Under the pieces are notes generated by a model. The model worked only from the letters and a program-made list of their open reading frames with translations. It was not told where the DNA came from and did not search any database. 64,000 bases of DNA from Liolophura sinensis (Eukaryota; Mollusca; Polyplacophora; Chitonida; Chitonidae): assembly GCF_032854445.1 (NCBI RefSeq), contig NC_088301.1:26150402-26214401 (forward strand). Direction: 5' to 3'. Below, piece by piece: positions 21,501 through 33,724 of this stretch; within the stretch, counting starts at the first letter, position 1; every line of letters starts with the position of its first letter. Both the position numbers and the translations under genes were made by a program.

Positions 21501-22010
21501 TAAGTGTAAGTCCACTTCGGGAGGAGCAGATCCAGGATCAATCCTTGGTCGGGCCTCACAGACCTTGAAGGAGGAAGTTAAACTCCCTCTTTCAGGTATC
21601 AGTATAATGACTTGGGTGAGGTGGCTTACCAGCCTTCGGTAAGTCGTCTCAGTGAAGCAGCTCTTGATCCTGTAAGATGGATCGGAAGCTAGAGACCACG
21701 TGATCGCCTGCCTTAGTAACAAACGGCGTTGGTGCAGAAGAGGGTCCTGCCAACGATTTTTGTATTGCTGTCATTGATCTTGTAAACATTGGATTTATAT
21801 AATTTTCAGCTTTCCAGACAGTCTGAGTATTTCTGCAGAGCTTTCGTGATGTTATTTTGTACAACTACAACTACTAGCGAAGTGGCAAAAAGTGACCTTT
21901 TCCCCAATGCTTTAACATTTGGTGGCCATTTCTTTTAAGACATGTGACTTCCGACCCACCTTAAAGAATGAAGGGACGGTTGAAATCTGTCCTGCAACAA
22001 GGAGGAACAT
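21501..22010 (+). mobile_element. SINE-B copy 1, tRNA-derived, interrupted
   Basis: Head-proximal words CACTTCGGGAGGAGCAGATC, CAGGATCAATCCTTGGTCG and GACCTTGAAGGAGGAAGTTA match the minus-strand copy at 42783-42970 (CTTCGGGAGCGGTAGATCC, AGACCTTAAAAGAGGAAGTT). CAGTGAAGCAG lies at about 21650. The 3' end GAAATCTGTCCTGCAACAAG + GAGG is at about 21983-22007. About 300 bp between these last parts has no counterpart in the other copy, so this copy carries an insertion or is a longer version. Confidence 0.6.
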
Positions 22011-22419
22011 AACACGTACATGCAATCTATAGACTACGTCGTCAAATGTGTGAAAAATTGTTGTACGATGTTTAACCCCAAGCACCCAATCACGATCTCC
22101 CTCACAAGGTCATAAATCAGTTTGGTTTGCCGGTAAAGCGGCTGGGTGAGGTCATGTCTGGTGTCTTTGACAGGATGACCCGTTGAGGCTGCATTGCACA
22201 TATCTTGGCGCTAGCCTGTCACAAGAGTCACAGTTGCTGCTGGGAAATCATACTTAAGTGATGTCAGTCCTGAAGCAAACATAATAACTAACTGAAAGAA
22301 AAAGCAGTAAACAGAAGAGTGTTGCTTCTTTTCAATGAGTAGGGCTATAATACCGCATGTCAAATTGTCAGGCCATGTTTCCACGATCAAAGGCTGTACT
22401 GCCTCACCTGTTAATTGCC
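22011..22419. other. Non-coding stretch
   Basis: No feature recognised with confidence. Words such as GGTAAAGCGGCTGGGTGAGG (22133) may be further SINE-B-like debris. Confidence 0.35.
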
Positions 22420-22920
22420 CTATTAGAATAATTCCATTAACTTATGAAGATAGATGTGTTCACCTTTCCTGTCTCACTAAAACTGTTAGACTGCAAGACT
22501 GCAAATTTTGCTTTGCTTGTACCATAAAGAATAATGATTCCATCGGCAGATGACATAAATTAAGATATTCGTTTCTCATTTGCTTGCTTGCACCATATAG
22601 AGTACATAGTTTTCTGTCTAGCTCTGAGATGACAGTTGCTTTTCTTACCCTATGTAATGCATTATTTCATCAGTGACAAGTTTCATTTGATTTGTTTACA
22701 CCTTAAAGAATAATTCCATTATTAAACCACGGTACATTGTGTAATTCCATTATAAAACTATCAAAGACATTTGCTTGTCGTGCCCCATGGCAATCATTTC
22801 ATTGGCAACAAATCTCGCTTGCTTTGCTAGCATCATATATAGAGAATAATTCCATTAGAAAGCTCTCGAGATACTTGCTTTCTTGCTAAAGTAACAAATC
22901 TCATTTGCTTGCTTAACATC
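22420..22920 (+). repeat. Degenerate long-unit tandem repeat
   Basis: AGAATAATTCCATTA recurs at 22424, 22528 (changed), 22707 and 22853. ATTTGCTTGCTTGCACCATA-like blocks (about 22578, 22682, 22810, 22905) lie between. Spacing is irregular (about 100-180 bp), so units have been deleted or lost. Confidence 0.55.
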
Positions 22921-23299
22921 CGACACGCGTATCGCCAGCTGCGGAGTTAAAATGACACTTGAAAACATGGTACTATGGAACGTTATGACGTAACTAGTTG
23001 AGAGTAGTAGTGTTGGACACCTAATACAAATGAGGTCCACATTTGATGTTATTCCACCAATGTAAACCTTGCCATTAGGATCAGTTACAGGATCACAAAT
23101 CTGGATCGAGGCTGACAGAAACCTCATCAGGTCCTTTCTCCAAAGACCATACGTTGGACGAAGAATAGTTGTAGATGCACAAAGACCATCGTGGAACTTC
23201 AAAGGAAAAAAAAAAGCTTTCTGTGCATAGCCCCAGTTGAATAATCTGAAATTGATGTACGTGGATAGCATGTATTACAGTATAGACCGATATGCCACT

Positions 23300-23429
23300 G
23301 AAACTGCCAGCAGGCTGCTGATGTCGTGGGTTTCTCCCTGGGCTCTGCCCAATTTCCACCCAGCATAATGCTGGCCACCATCCTATAAGCGAAATATTTG
23401 CGTACTAACTCCAATCCAAAAAAAAAAAA
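23300..23429 (+). mobile_element. SINE-A copy 8, headless
   Basis: CTGCCAGCAGGCTGCTGATG, GGGTTTCTCCCTGGGCTCTG, CCAGCATAATGCTGGCCACC and AAGCGAAATATTTGCGTACT, ending in a poly-A run (CCAATCCAAAAAAAAAAA) in place of (AAAT)n. No target-site duplication recognised. Confidence 0.85.
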
Positions 23430-26400
23430 GTCGGAAGAAGGAAGTATAAGTAAGGTCATTGTTATTTAAGAAGCCATAACCGGCTTTTTAAGTGTGCCAT
23501 ACATAAAACTTTCAAGCTTTTTATCAATGCTTTGAGAAGGGATTGGTGTGCTGTCATTCCTTATATAACACTTAGACGGGAAGCCAAGCCAAGGATAAGT
23601 AACATTATTATAACAGCTCAGCTTGAAACCAGTGCGTTTAGGACAGGAAGGAATATTACATTGGTAATATCAGCTGCTCACGTTGGCACAGACTCAAACC
23701 TGTCGGCAGGAACATGTTTGGAATGCCGGGTTTAGTTCACATAATCCCGATCAGCTGGGCTGGAGGTGTACGTCTGGGCTAAGACCCGGCCACCCAGCAA
23801 ACCATCAGCTGGCACTCTGGTGCAGTTAGATGTGGTGGGTGGAACGGCAAGGACGAACGGACATACAGGATTATATAGCCAAGAAACAAGGATCGGGTTG
23901 GTCCAGTCAAAGGCAAACTCATTAGTCCGTCAACGTTTTTAACCAGTTCCGCTAATAACTGCTCGGAATCAGTACTCGAGCACTTGACCCACTTGGTCAG
24001 ATTCACGGTGAGAGTAACTTGTAATGTTCAAAAAAAAAAAAACAAAAAAAGTCAGAATCAAAGGTTCTTTTAGGGTGGACTTCTTCTCTGTTGTCCAAGG
24101 TTATACCAGCTGAATAATTATGTTCGCAACTGTTACTTTGTTTCAGTTGGACAGCTTGTCGCTAAGACGATCTGAACGGAGGCTGGATGAAAAACTGACT
24201 GCTATTGTGCTTTACCCCAACTGCCTGCGCCATAACTACTGTGTGCCATATTAGATGATGATCTATAGAAAGCTAGGAAAATGCATTTTGAAGAATTTGT
24301 GAGGTGGAAAATACAGTTGGTACTAAACTAATGAGGCGCCTATTCACGCGAAAGGACATTCTGGGTCCCAGCTGTATTTACCATTGTTACTTAACAATGA
24401 ATAATACGTCACCAGGTTTTCAACAGGTCGTCCCACACAGCTTGGACCCTGAACATTTTAGGTTTCCTATTGTACTCTAACCGTGCAGCAACTTGCTTTG
24501 GAAGAAGAAACTTTAAGCAGGTGGCATACTTCCTGGGAAATGCAGGCTTACCTGTGTTCTGGGCTGTCAACAGTATACATGTATATAGAAATGGAGTGCC
24601 TCGCATACGCGAACTAGTATAGCCGTTTCCACAACCATTATGCCTTATGGTGTTCTCGTTTTAATTAGCTCTATTTTTGTCTGTGCGAAATAAAGATGCC
24701 GATAGAACTAGTAATAATTAGGAACAGAAAGAGCGCGAAGAGACAAATAAATGTTGATGGTTTTATTTTGTGGGGTCGATGAGGCAAAGAGGTGGCACGT
24801 GTAAATGAACTTCCGGCGGCTGTGCCCAAATTTACGATGTGTTAACGCCTTCCCTTTATTTATTCAGTGCACGAATCGTGTCTACGCTTATCGGATTTAG
24901 GCCAGAGTTCAAGGATATATGTGATGTTCTGATACAAAATGATGACTGTCGATATGTTTTTGACCGAACAAATGATTGTTAAAAATTCGTTGACATGGTT
25001 TAGCTACATTGATAACATATGACAAAAGTGATATACATATAGTCGGGTATAATGAGTCTCATAAACAGCAGAACAGTGGGTGAAATTTAACATGATTAAA
25101 CGTCATTAAGTGGCTTTTCGGACTGATCCAGGCGGTTATCCGAAAGTGAGATATTTAGTTGTTGTGCAGCAATTTTACTAGCGCAGCGTCCCACATGCAT
25201 GGAGATTGATAAGGGAACCAAGTTTTAAATGACGTATTTAGCAGTTGTGTTCGGGGAGAGTACGCTGGCTTCAGTTTGTGACCTTCTGTTAGCCTGACAG
25301 GAATGCGGAACTGCCTCCCACACTTACTGATCAGCTGATGAGAGCCCTGGGTATGGAGATGGGGATGTGGGGTGAATGGTATGGTGGCATTCCGGGCACC
25401 AGAGTGACGAGTTTATGTGCGGTTGACATTTAACTCCGCTATAACTGGAGTCACACCACGAAAACATATGCTGTGTTTTATGGCTTATCGTTTTTCCAAA
25501 AGTTCCCCTTGCTGGAGACCCCCGACGCGTGGTTAAGCATAGCTGGCTTTATTCTTCCTGCTCAAATGTATAATTCCATTGAAAAAGGTCAGGGTTATTT
25601 GTTATCTCAGCTGGTTCTCCAATGGATACGGACGGCATCATGTTTGTTCTGAACCGTAGAGGGTCGAACCGATGTGTCGAAGACCGGAACCACTTTATTC
25701 TTGTTCGTTGACGGAACTTGACCTCTAAACAAATTGATACGACCTTGAGTAGATAATAATGAATTTAGCATGAATTCAAGGTCGCAGTTTATGGGCCGTC
25801 TTATGACCGCTTTTAGAGATTAAAATCTAGTGAAAGGTGTATGATTTCCTACCGGAAATTTTCAGTCCGTTACCCCCTCCCCCCCTCCAACTCCCCCCCC
25901 CCCCCCCAAAGGGTTGTCGACCAGCGAGTAAATGGCTGCCGAGCCCTTGCCCAAGGAGGTCTGAAAGTGCTCCCATATTTGTAACTGTATCCATTTTTTC
26001 TCTCTAAAACCATCCTTCACACTCGCTCACTAACAGTATCTAGTTTTTCAGTCAATTGCTTATAGAGAGCTTCTGCGCGGTCTTCTCCAGTACGTGTGAC
26101 ATCTGGCAGGGGATGGTCTTTCTCTAACATGGTAAACACAGCAAAGAAAAACACTCTACTAAAGGAACTGTCTTGAGCTTATTTTTAGACGGGTTTAGAA
26201 AAAAAAACCCGAAAAAGAATGAATCTAAAAGCTAAACTAGAATGGTGCGAATCGAAGGGAAATTGATGAAAGGGGTAAAAAGCGGAATTCGTGTTTGACA
26301 TATTGGTATTGCTGTACACACGTTTAGTGATCCACTGACAGACGGTGGCTTTTCTCCACCACGATGGTTTTAAGACGTGATCTTAATGTACGAGTCACGA

Positions 26401-26991
26401 TATTGAATGAAGGAGTTTTATTGGGAGCCAGTTTAGACTGACAATAATCTAATTAATCACTAATCCCCTTAACAGCTCCTATTTCACCCGCCAACGGTCA
26501 TCGAATACTTAAGCCTTTACATTCAAAGTGTCCAACAGAATATCCCTGGCGATTGTGGGAATGTTACGATTCCCGTGCGTTCACGCGTTAGCCAGGCCAT
26601 TGAAACCTTTGCCCAAACGTGTCGTTGCCTTTGAAAAGGTCCTTTGACAGCATTTATAATGTGTCGCCTTGTGATTGTAGCAAGATTTTTTTTGAAGGAC
26701 GAGTTAAATGGGACGATGCTCTATCTCTTTGTTCTCGCGATCTCTCCCGCTATTCTGGACGATTTTGTAACATTGATGCTTAAAGCATACAGAAACAGGT
26801 ATCTTGAGAAATAATGTCCCTGCCTGACATTCCCCTTGTTGTTCAGGAAATGGTGGGAAACATTCAGGTCTAGTGGCTTCGATTTGCCCGGATATTAAAC
26901 GGCGATTCCATATCTGCACCCATAAACATATATAACCGCCATCGCAAAAGTGAATAAATTCCTGAGTAAGATTTGGAACATCAATGAAAGA
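23430..26991. other. Repeat-poor non-coding stretch
   Basis: About 3.5 kb without SINE or tandem arrays apart from a C-rich tract at 25873-25907 (i-motif on this strand, G-quadruplex on the other). Frames are up to 75 codons and unrecognised. Being less AT-rich and free of recent insertions, it is a plausible place for conserved regulatory DNA, but I see no specific site. Confidence 0.45.
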
Positions 26992-27232
26992 AATAAATCT
27001 ATCGAGGAGGAAAACATTTTCTTTACCAATATCCACCATGCACTTTTGTATAGGGAGGTATCCATAACTCAGAGCAAGACTGTCAGTTAGACACAGGCAC
27101 TCTTTAACGGATATAAATAAATCCATCGAAGATGAAAACATTTTGTTTACCAATATCCACCATACACTTTTATGTATGGAGGTATCAATAACTCAGAGCA
27201 AGACTGTCAGTTAGACACAGGCACTCTTTAAA
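26992..27232 (+). repeat. 124-bp tandem duplication, 2 copies
   Basis: AAAACATTTTCTTTACCAAT at 27011 recurs as AAAACATTTTGTTTACCAAT at 27135, and CAGAGCAAGACTGTCAGTTA + GACACAGGCACTCTTTAA is present identically in both. Copies differ at roughly one base in ten, mostly in the left half. The period is not a multiple of 3, so the minus-strand 149-codon frame (26704-27153) covers only one copy in frame. Confidence 0.92.
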
Positions 27233-27878
27233 TACCGATTCCTTGTTTTCCCGGCTGACATTTTTCATCCATGATTATAAAACATCACATGTTACAATGT
27301 TGACGACGAACCATTAAAAAGAGTCTATGAGTGAATAATCGGGTCAAAGAAAACGAAACAATAACTCGTGGAAAGGCAACTCCCACTTTATGTTTAGATT
27401 CTGAAACAGTGTTAGTTGGCCTTGAACTGGTGTACCAGTTTATATTTTCCATATTAGCATCTATGCTACTGATATTCGTATACCAGCCATCAACGAAAAT
27501 GGACATTTCAGGCGAATAATCGCAATCCAGTTAGCTACAAAGAACCAAGAAAGTATGTTAGGTACTAAATAAGATGGAAGCATGCAAGGGGAAGCAGTAT
27601 GTTTTAAAGGCTACTGAGTGAATTCAGTATATAGAAGCTATATATATGTAAATATCTGGAAAGAAAACATGTTTCAAACAACATTTGGCAAACAACGATG
27701 AGGAAAGTTAGACGGTTTCTTTGATTCAGGATTCTTTTTTTTAATATCAGGTTATAGCCTTGTTTGTGTGTATATTCAAGCTTTATGTCTTATAACTTGG
27801 TTCCCAAAACTATGTTCATGCAAAATCGCGCAATTTTTGTTTCACGTATATTCAGTTGCTATAGGTTTAAACTACCAT
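27233..27878. other. Non-coding stretch
   Basis: Two opposite short frames (27285-27519) with no recognisable domain. Nothing else seen. Confidence 0.5.
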
Positions 27879-27980
27879 CCTCAAAAAATCTTCCGTTAAA
27901 TTGTCGTGGATTTAACGGAATAATCCGTTCCTGATTATTCCATCACAAAGGAAGCGGAGTTAAGGGAAGATTTTTTGAGG
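27879..27980. mobile_element. Palindromic MITE-like element, 102 bp
   Basis: The left end CCTCAAAAAATCTTCCGTTA + A and the right end TTAAGGGAAGATTTTTTGAG + G are inverted repeats matching at 20 of 21 positions. Inside lies a second inverted pair, GGAATAAT ... ATTATTCC, around CCGTTCCTG. Termini like these are typical of non-autonomous DNA-transposon derivatives. The target-site duplication is not clear. A related left end, CCCTCAAAAAATCTTCTGTT, occurs at about 38813, next to a SINE. Confidence 0.75.
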
Positions 27981-28737
27981 GCATAATGCGACTTGATGCT
28001 TAGGAAAAGTGACGATAAAAAATATTCGCCATTTTTGCGAGAGAACATATGCCTTATTTAAAACTGAACATTCGTAAAGAAATGTAGTCTTTAAGTGGAT
28101 TCAAAGTGTTCAGAGCCAAGTAGAGGTAAAACTAGTGTTTACGGAGATGCTGTGCAACTGTTAACACCGTATGGATCTAACACATTCCATTCCCGATGAA
28201 GGCAATTGTGACATCATGACGTCACAGAGAGATTTGAACATTTGTAACCAACGTGATTGGTCCGTTGCGTGTTCTTGATTGACAGTTCGGAAAGGTTTTT
28301 CTTATTCATCCACGTTATAGGTTCAGATTATACGCCTAACAGTAAAAACCTTTTTGCACCTGTGAAGTAATTTATGCCCAAGTTGTATAGTCAAACTCGT
28401 ACAGTACTCACGTTTTACTGCATTGGAGAACAATGGTGAATCCGGCTTCGGCTCAAGAATCGTCATTTGCTCGGGAAAAAATAGCCCAATTGAAATCCCG
28501 CTAATGTACGTAAAGTCAGTGAGATTTGGATGGTTGCTTTCACTGGCATTTTCCAGTTCTTGCCTGAGTGAATTTAACCATTCATTCTTTAGAAACATGT
28601 ATTACCAATAATGCTACATGTCGATTCTACCTGTCGCTTTATCGGACATAATTTTAAGTCAGAGGGATTGTCACGTACTGTACATACTTTGCAGCGTGTG
28701 AATATCCTATACATAGGACTTCTGGTTTTTATTACAC
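27981..28737. other. Non-coding stretch with promoter-like patch
   Basis: Apart from the CRE/CCAAT pair described at 28217-28260, the stretch has only short opposing frames (28323-28611) with no known domain. Confidence 0.4.
28217..28260. promoter_or_regulatory. CRE palindrome plus inverted CCAAT box
   Basis: TGACGTCA (28217-28224) is a full cAMP-response element, and GTGATTGGTCC (CCAAT inverted, 28256-28260) lies 32 bp further on. The pairing is common in animal promoters, but no TATA box, exon or gene was identified beside it. Either site alone is expected by chance at this length. Confidence 0.25.
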
Positions 28738-28789
28738 ATTTGAAATATTCTTGACTATAAATCATAAAACACCACTCTATTAAATAAAT
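28738..28789 (+). mobile_element. SINE-A copy 9, tail remnant
   Basis: TTTGAAATATTCTTGACTAT, ATCATAAAACACCACTCTAT and TAAATAAAT match the last 50 bp of SINE-A. Confidence 0.65.
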
Positions 28790-29893
28790 GTGGGAAGGTA
28801 TAGGTTTAAATGTATGTGTTTCCAGATGGTGAAGTCAGGACGCAGAAAAGAAATCACCGGGAATGTATTAATATTGATACGATTCGAAGCTCAATTAAGT
28901 TCGGCTGTACAGTCATGGTTTGAGGAAGACGATCGCTCCAAGTGTACCTCTTGACCTTTCATCTGAAGTGCCTGAAGTAGCCGTCTGCTGGTGGAAAGAA
29001 AGGTATGTGTCTGCGCGACCGTGGCGGCTTTATAAGGTGTGCATAGACCATCACATTCAGCCAATAGCTCCACATTATTTGGCAAACTCGCGCAAGGACC
29101 GACCTTATCACCTCAAACGCGTCTATCGCTTTAATCTATTCAATTTACACCCGACATTGGCGTTTGTTTGCCGTAGTTTGGTCAACGCTTGTTAAAATAT
29201 TTACACAGCTTAGTTAAAAGATAGAAGGAAAAAGAAAAAAATGGACAGAAAGTTCATGTAATAGCCTGCTGGTATAGAATGTAAACGCGATTAAATTCAA
29301 ATTCGTACAGATACAGGTGACATATTTAATTTAATGCAACTAGTCCGTGTTTATTTGAAATCGGCGCGTGACCTGCGGCGCTTCATTGATATATGTGATG
29401 ATAGCGGTGTCATAACTGTACTTTTATGAACACCTGCTTGTACCTGGAGTCACGTCATGGGATTAAGGCGCTATTATCGTAATTGCATATACAAACAGAG
29501 ATCAACATTATAAATTTGAATATTTATCAGAATTATAGCTCGTGCACCGTTACTCCTTGCAGTCGTAAAATTTAATAACGTGTGAAGATTACACCCCTGT
29601 GACTTAATTGCAATACCCGTATCACCGATGACAGCCAGGTGGAGGATGATTATCCAATGGCCCACTTGACAAGATCATAAGATTGATAGTGTAATATGAA
29701 AGCCCCGTCATGGATTGAGGGCTTAACTGTTACTATTGAGTAAAGCACACTTCGCGTTTGTGAGTTTAATCTATGCCATTTATCCGCGTCAAGACCATGT
29801 GCATGTGGCTGTTCAAACGTAATTGTCGGAAATTACCGCGAATAAAGCTTAGTTTTTATTCCCACATTCGGCCCCTATCCTGGGTCGTTGACC
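28790..29893. other. Non-coding stretch
   Basis: Overlapping opposite frames at 28891-29195 (64 and 91 codons) show no domain. No RNA gene or array seen. Confidence 0.5.
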
Positions 29894-30103
29894 GCAAACA
29901 TTATTTATTTATTTGATTGTGTTTTACGTCGTACTCAAGAATATTTCATTTATACGACGGCGGCCACATTATGGTGGGTGGAAACCGGGCAGAGCAAACA
30001 TTATTTATTTATTTGATTTGTGTTTTACGCCGTACTCAAGAATATTTCACTTATGCGACAGCGGCCAGCATTATGGTGGGTGGAAACCGGGCAGAGCAAA
30101 CAT
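29894..30103 (-). mobile_element. SINE-A copies 10a/10b: tandem dimer of truncated tails
   Basis: Two SINE-A 3' ends in direct tandem. Each runs from TTATTTATTTATTTGATT through TACGCCGTACTCAAGAATAT to GGTGGGTGGAAACCGGGCAG + AGC. GCAAACATTA occurs before, between and after them (29894, 29994, 30096), spaced 100 and 102 bp. Both stop at GCAGAGC. Either the second inserted beside the first using the same target, or one truncated copy was duplicated in tandem. Confidence 0.9.
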
Positions 30104-32169
30104 TACAAACGACGTTAAAACATGGTGATGTAAATAGATGTATAGATTTGTAATGCCTTGGTTAAAACTGTATAATCGCCCTAAGACTCTTGCATACATT
30201 TTGGTTTTAAAGTTACATGCTTATTACGGAAATATTGCAGTTGTTTAGTAATTGAGCAGTGTTGACATTTGTAATGAGAGGTTGTCTACAAAATGTCAGC
30301 TTACCATGATGTTCTGCATGGCTTATATGTATCTACCCAGATTTGGACACTCAGTAGAACTAAAAGGGAACTCTTCGAAGGTTCCGTGGCCTCAAACCAC
30401 CGACCGGAAATCACCGAAAAGATCCGAAGACACCGTAGGAAATAGCTGAAAAGAGTGCCTTCCTGTGAACGCATGATGAAATGTAAAATTGGCTATAAGG
30501 TACATTGCTTGTTCTATCTTACTGAATAACATATACCAACTGAATGTTTTGATCATCTTTATTATTTTGGTTAATTTGCATCTTATGCTTCTATTCTTTA
30601 AATATCAGGAAGTTAGCGTACACCAATCGTACACAGATCCGGATGTTACAGTGGCGTTTCAGGGTTTATCCCATTATAAGATCAGTAAGATGTGTTAGCC
30701 ACGTGAACTTGAAAATTACCGGATATTCCTTGGTAAAAGGCACACTTGAAAATTAACATTAGTGAGCCATATACAATTTGACTAAACGCCTACAACACGT
30801 GAGTCGACATGTGTCCGTTCTGACGGCAATCAATGATTACATAACGCTGATGAATCCTTATTAGCATAGTGATTTGAACAGTGATATTTTGTGTTCACCG
30901 TCCGCCGTGATAATGTAAATTACATGTGTTAGGCTGTCTACATAACTTAAGGTGCCTTTAAATTATTAAGGCGCTGTGAAATAATAATAAAATAATAATA
31001 ATAATAATAATTATTATTATTATTATAAAAATTACAAGGTAATGTAAAGCTATTGTCTTTCTTTCAAATCTTTAGAAGTATTAGTGATTAGGCAAATCCT
31101 ACTCTTGCAGTTATATATGTGCGCCGTATAAAAACATATATAATCCGCAGTGTAAGCCTATGTGTGTGTCCCAGTGATATCTGATTCACGTTTTTAAAGG
31201 TCTACTCAACAAATATGGAACCAACAAACCGGCGTTAGCATATATCTACCTTGTTAGAAAACGAATAGTGGATGCCTGTGAGCTGTGTTGTCTGACACTT
31301 GTTTCTGGTTACTAGTCTTACGCTACAACACGCTCGTTCTGTGTTAGACGGTAGTAATCGGTAATGTTTGGCAGATTGTGACAAACATCAAACCGGATGT
31401 TCTTATAGAAGTGAACAAGGAGTCGCCATTTGTCTAAGCCCAAGAAGTGCCGTAAGAGATAATTAATGACAGTCGAGACTTTTTGTTTGACCAAACCACT
31501 GTTGACTTTTTGGTGAGTGAAACCACACAGAAGTGTTTGTACACGCGTGGGCCATGTGAGAATGATCCAAAGAAAAGAGACGCGCTCCCATCAGGGCAAG
31601 ATCATTACTAACAATTGTTCATCTTCTTACCCACGAAATTATTTGGCTGGTCAACCGTAAGGTCATGTGACATTACTAACAACACCTGACTAATGGAATA
31701 AAGAAAGCTCATGTTGTTAAGTGAGTTCAATATCCATTTTGTCGGTATCGTTGGAATTTTAGTTTGACAGAAAAAACAGCAAAAATAACCTGAGGCCGTG
31801 GGATCCGCCATGTTAGCGCAACAGGAAACACAATGTTTCGTAACAACGTACCCTTGCACGCCCTTATCGCCAGAAGGCAAGATAGCCTAACGTCAGCGGA
31901 AACGGGTATGTTCTCAGGTTATATCGAAATAACTCGCACCTGGATGGTTAAAATTTATAACAAGGCGACGTTTACGATTGTCTCAAGGTGCACGATTTTG
32001 CTAACGGGTACTTTAAACCGCGATGTCTTGGTTATGCAACATCAGAGAATTAAAGAGGTATGCTTTTTGGTCTTTGTGTGGCATGCTATATCGATACACA
32101 TACACATTTGGTCTGTAGTGTTGTCTTTTGCTTTAAAGCTTAATTAGGTGAAATAATTGCAAATAAAGC
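30104..32169. other. Non-coding stretch
   Basis: Contains the triplet palindrome at 30983-31027 and two opposite frames at 31608-32147 (90 and 104 codons) without recognisable domains. AACATGGCGG on the minus strand at about 31808 has a good start context but an unsupported frame. Confidence 0.45.
30983..31027. repeat. (AAT)n-(ATT)n palindromic microsatellite
   Basis: AATAATAATAATAATAATAA passes directly into TTATTATTATTATTATTAT, so the tract is self-complementary and could extrude as a hairpin. Confidence 0.92.
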
Positions 32170-32327
32170 TATTTATTTATTTTATTCAGGTTGATTTGTG
32201 TTTAACCCTATTCTAAAGATTTTTCGGTTTATATGACGTCGGTCAATTTAATGGGTGGAGGAAACCTAAATGCTCAGGGCGGAACAGCCACCTTTGGCAA
32301 GCTACTGGGGAACTTTCCCACGTATGA
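32170..32327 (-). mobile_element. SINE-A-like copy 11, very diverged
   Basis: Tail ATTTATTTATTTTATTCAGG, then TGATTTGTGTTTAACCCTAT, TTTATATGACGTCGGTC, ATGGGTGGAGGAAACC and GGGAACTTTCCCACGTATG in family order. It uses GTTTAACCC rather than GTTTTACGCC, so it may be a sister subfamily. Confidence 0.65.
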
Positions 32328-33724
32328 TATGCACTAGTGGAAGACAGTTTTCAACCCACGTTACGTATTCGCGTATTAAAATCTGAACCTCAATCTGAAT
32401 TTGAAATATAGCATTGTAACATTTATTTTCTGGCCGCGTAAAAAATTGATTTATGGCCTCAATCTGGTAAAGTGACTTCCACTTAAAATCGTGATGCCCC
32501 GCAGGAGGAAATAGACTCTCATGTGGTGGGGGTCACCGTGAGCCTACAGACCTGGCATGTAGGGGTCGGGGCGGGAGATAAGAGATACATGTACCTTTAA
32601 TAAATAGGAGCCACACTCGGACGGCGCCCAAGATAAGGGTTTCTTAATGGGCATTTTGACCGTGGTGAGTGTTTCCTGTTTCAATTTAGCGAGTAGCTGG
32701 AACAATTAGCGATTGGAAAATAACAAAAGAGTGCAATGACACGCTATCACGCCTATATGCCGACACCAGTCTCTGCCGATTTCTAAGAAACGATCTAAAC
32801 GAACAAAACCCGGATTCAATAATGAATTTATTGTTGTGGACGCGGCGTTCTCGCTGGGAGTAGATCTGGATCACCGTCTATAAACACAATGGCGGTATCT
32901 TTTTACCAGCTGGATCGGGTTAAGTGACACGTAGTCAGATATCGACATGAGCTAAATGTTAATAATTGAGCAGTGATATGATCACTGTTGTGGTATTGTT
33001 TGATATGTAAAAGGCATAAATGCATTCACTGATGGCCTGTCATCGCGTCTCTCGCGAGATTTCTATAGTTGTTCTTTGGGTCGTAGAGGTTAATTATGCG
33101 ATGACTCGCATCTATGTATCAATCGTTATATGTTGTACCGGTTACCTTCATGCAGTTGCTTATTTAAATAGACAATATACATGGAATGTAAATATAAAGA
33201 CAGAAGAAATATGTACGCCATACACTCAGGATATTAGATTGGCCCATTCATTTCCTCACTGTTTCTCAGTTCTTATATATTTTAGCCTAGCCAAATAACT
33301 ACCATTTTTTTTTCTTTTTTTTTTTTGACAAATCAAAGTCTAGTCATAAGGAAATCTAAATTAAGTTACGTTGTTGGCGTAAATCGTCCACTTCGGACGG
33401 GTACACGAACATACAAATTTAACCTTCACCCCACTTCCTTACTGTATGTGCCGAACGTTGTGTATATATACTGACGCTGAACATATACTCTTGCCTCCCC
33501 TTACCCAGTGTATATGCACACGTCTTACACTTATACACGTAGTGCATAGATCCTTTGTGTAACTAATTTATTTATCATAGATGTTGACGAGAAGATTACG
33601 ATTGTTCGAAGGTCTATAAAGGAAACCATTTGAAAGAGCCATACAATGAGGAAGGAAGGAAATATGCTGCAATAGCATGCGTTTAGAAGAGGAGGAGGAA
33701 AAAGGAGAAAAGCATGCAACCCTG
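32328..33724. other. Non-coding stretch
   Basis: No repeat family or exon recognised. A 92-codon frame at 33020-33298 has no recognisable domain. T-run near 33306-33327. Confidence 0.5.

Noticed and set aside
21261-21722. 153-codon minus-strand frame
   Set aside because: Antisense shadow of SINE-A copy 7 and SINE-B copy 1, where CG-rich SINE sequence has few stops.
22855-23271. 138-codon minus-strand frame
   Set aside because: No domain recognised, partly over a degenerate repeat; chance length.
26704-27153. 149-codon minus-strand frame
   Set aside because: Overlaps a 124-bp tandem duplication whose period breaks the frame; no known domain.
33180-33200. GGAATGTAAATATAAAG as a miR-1-like sequence
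   Set aside because: Only the seed fits; mature sequence diverges and no hairpin was seen.
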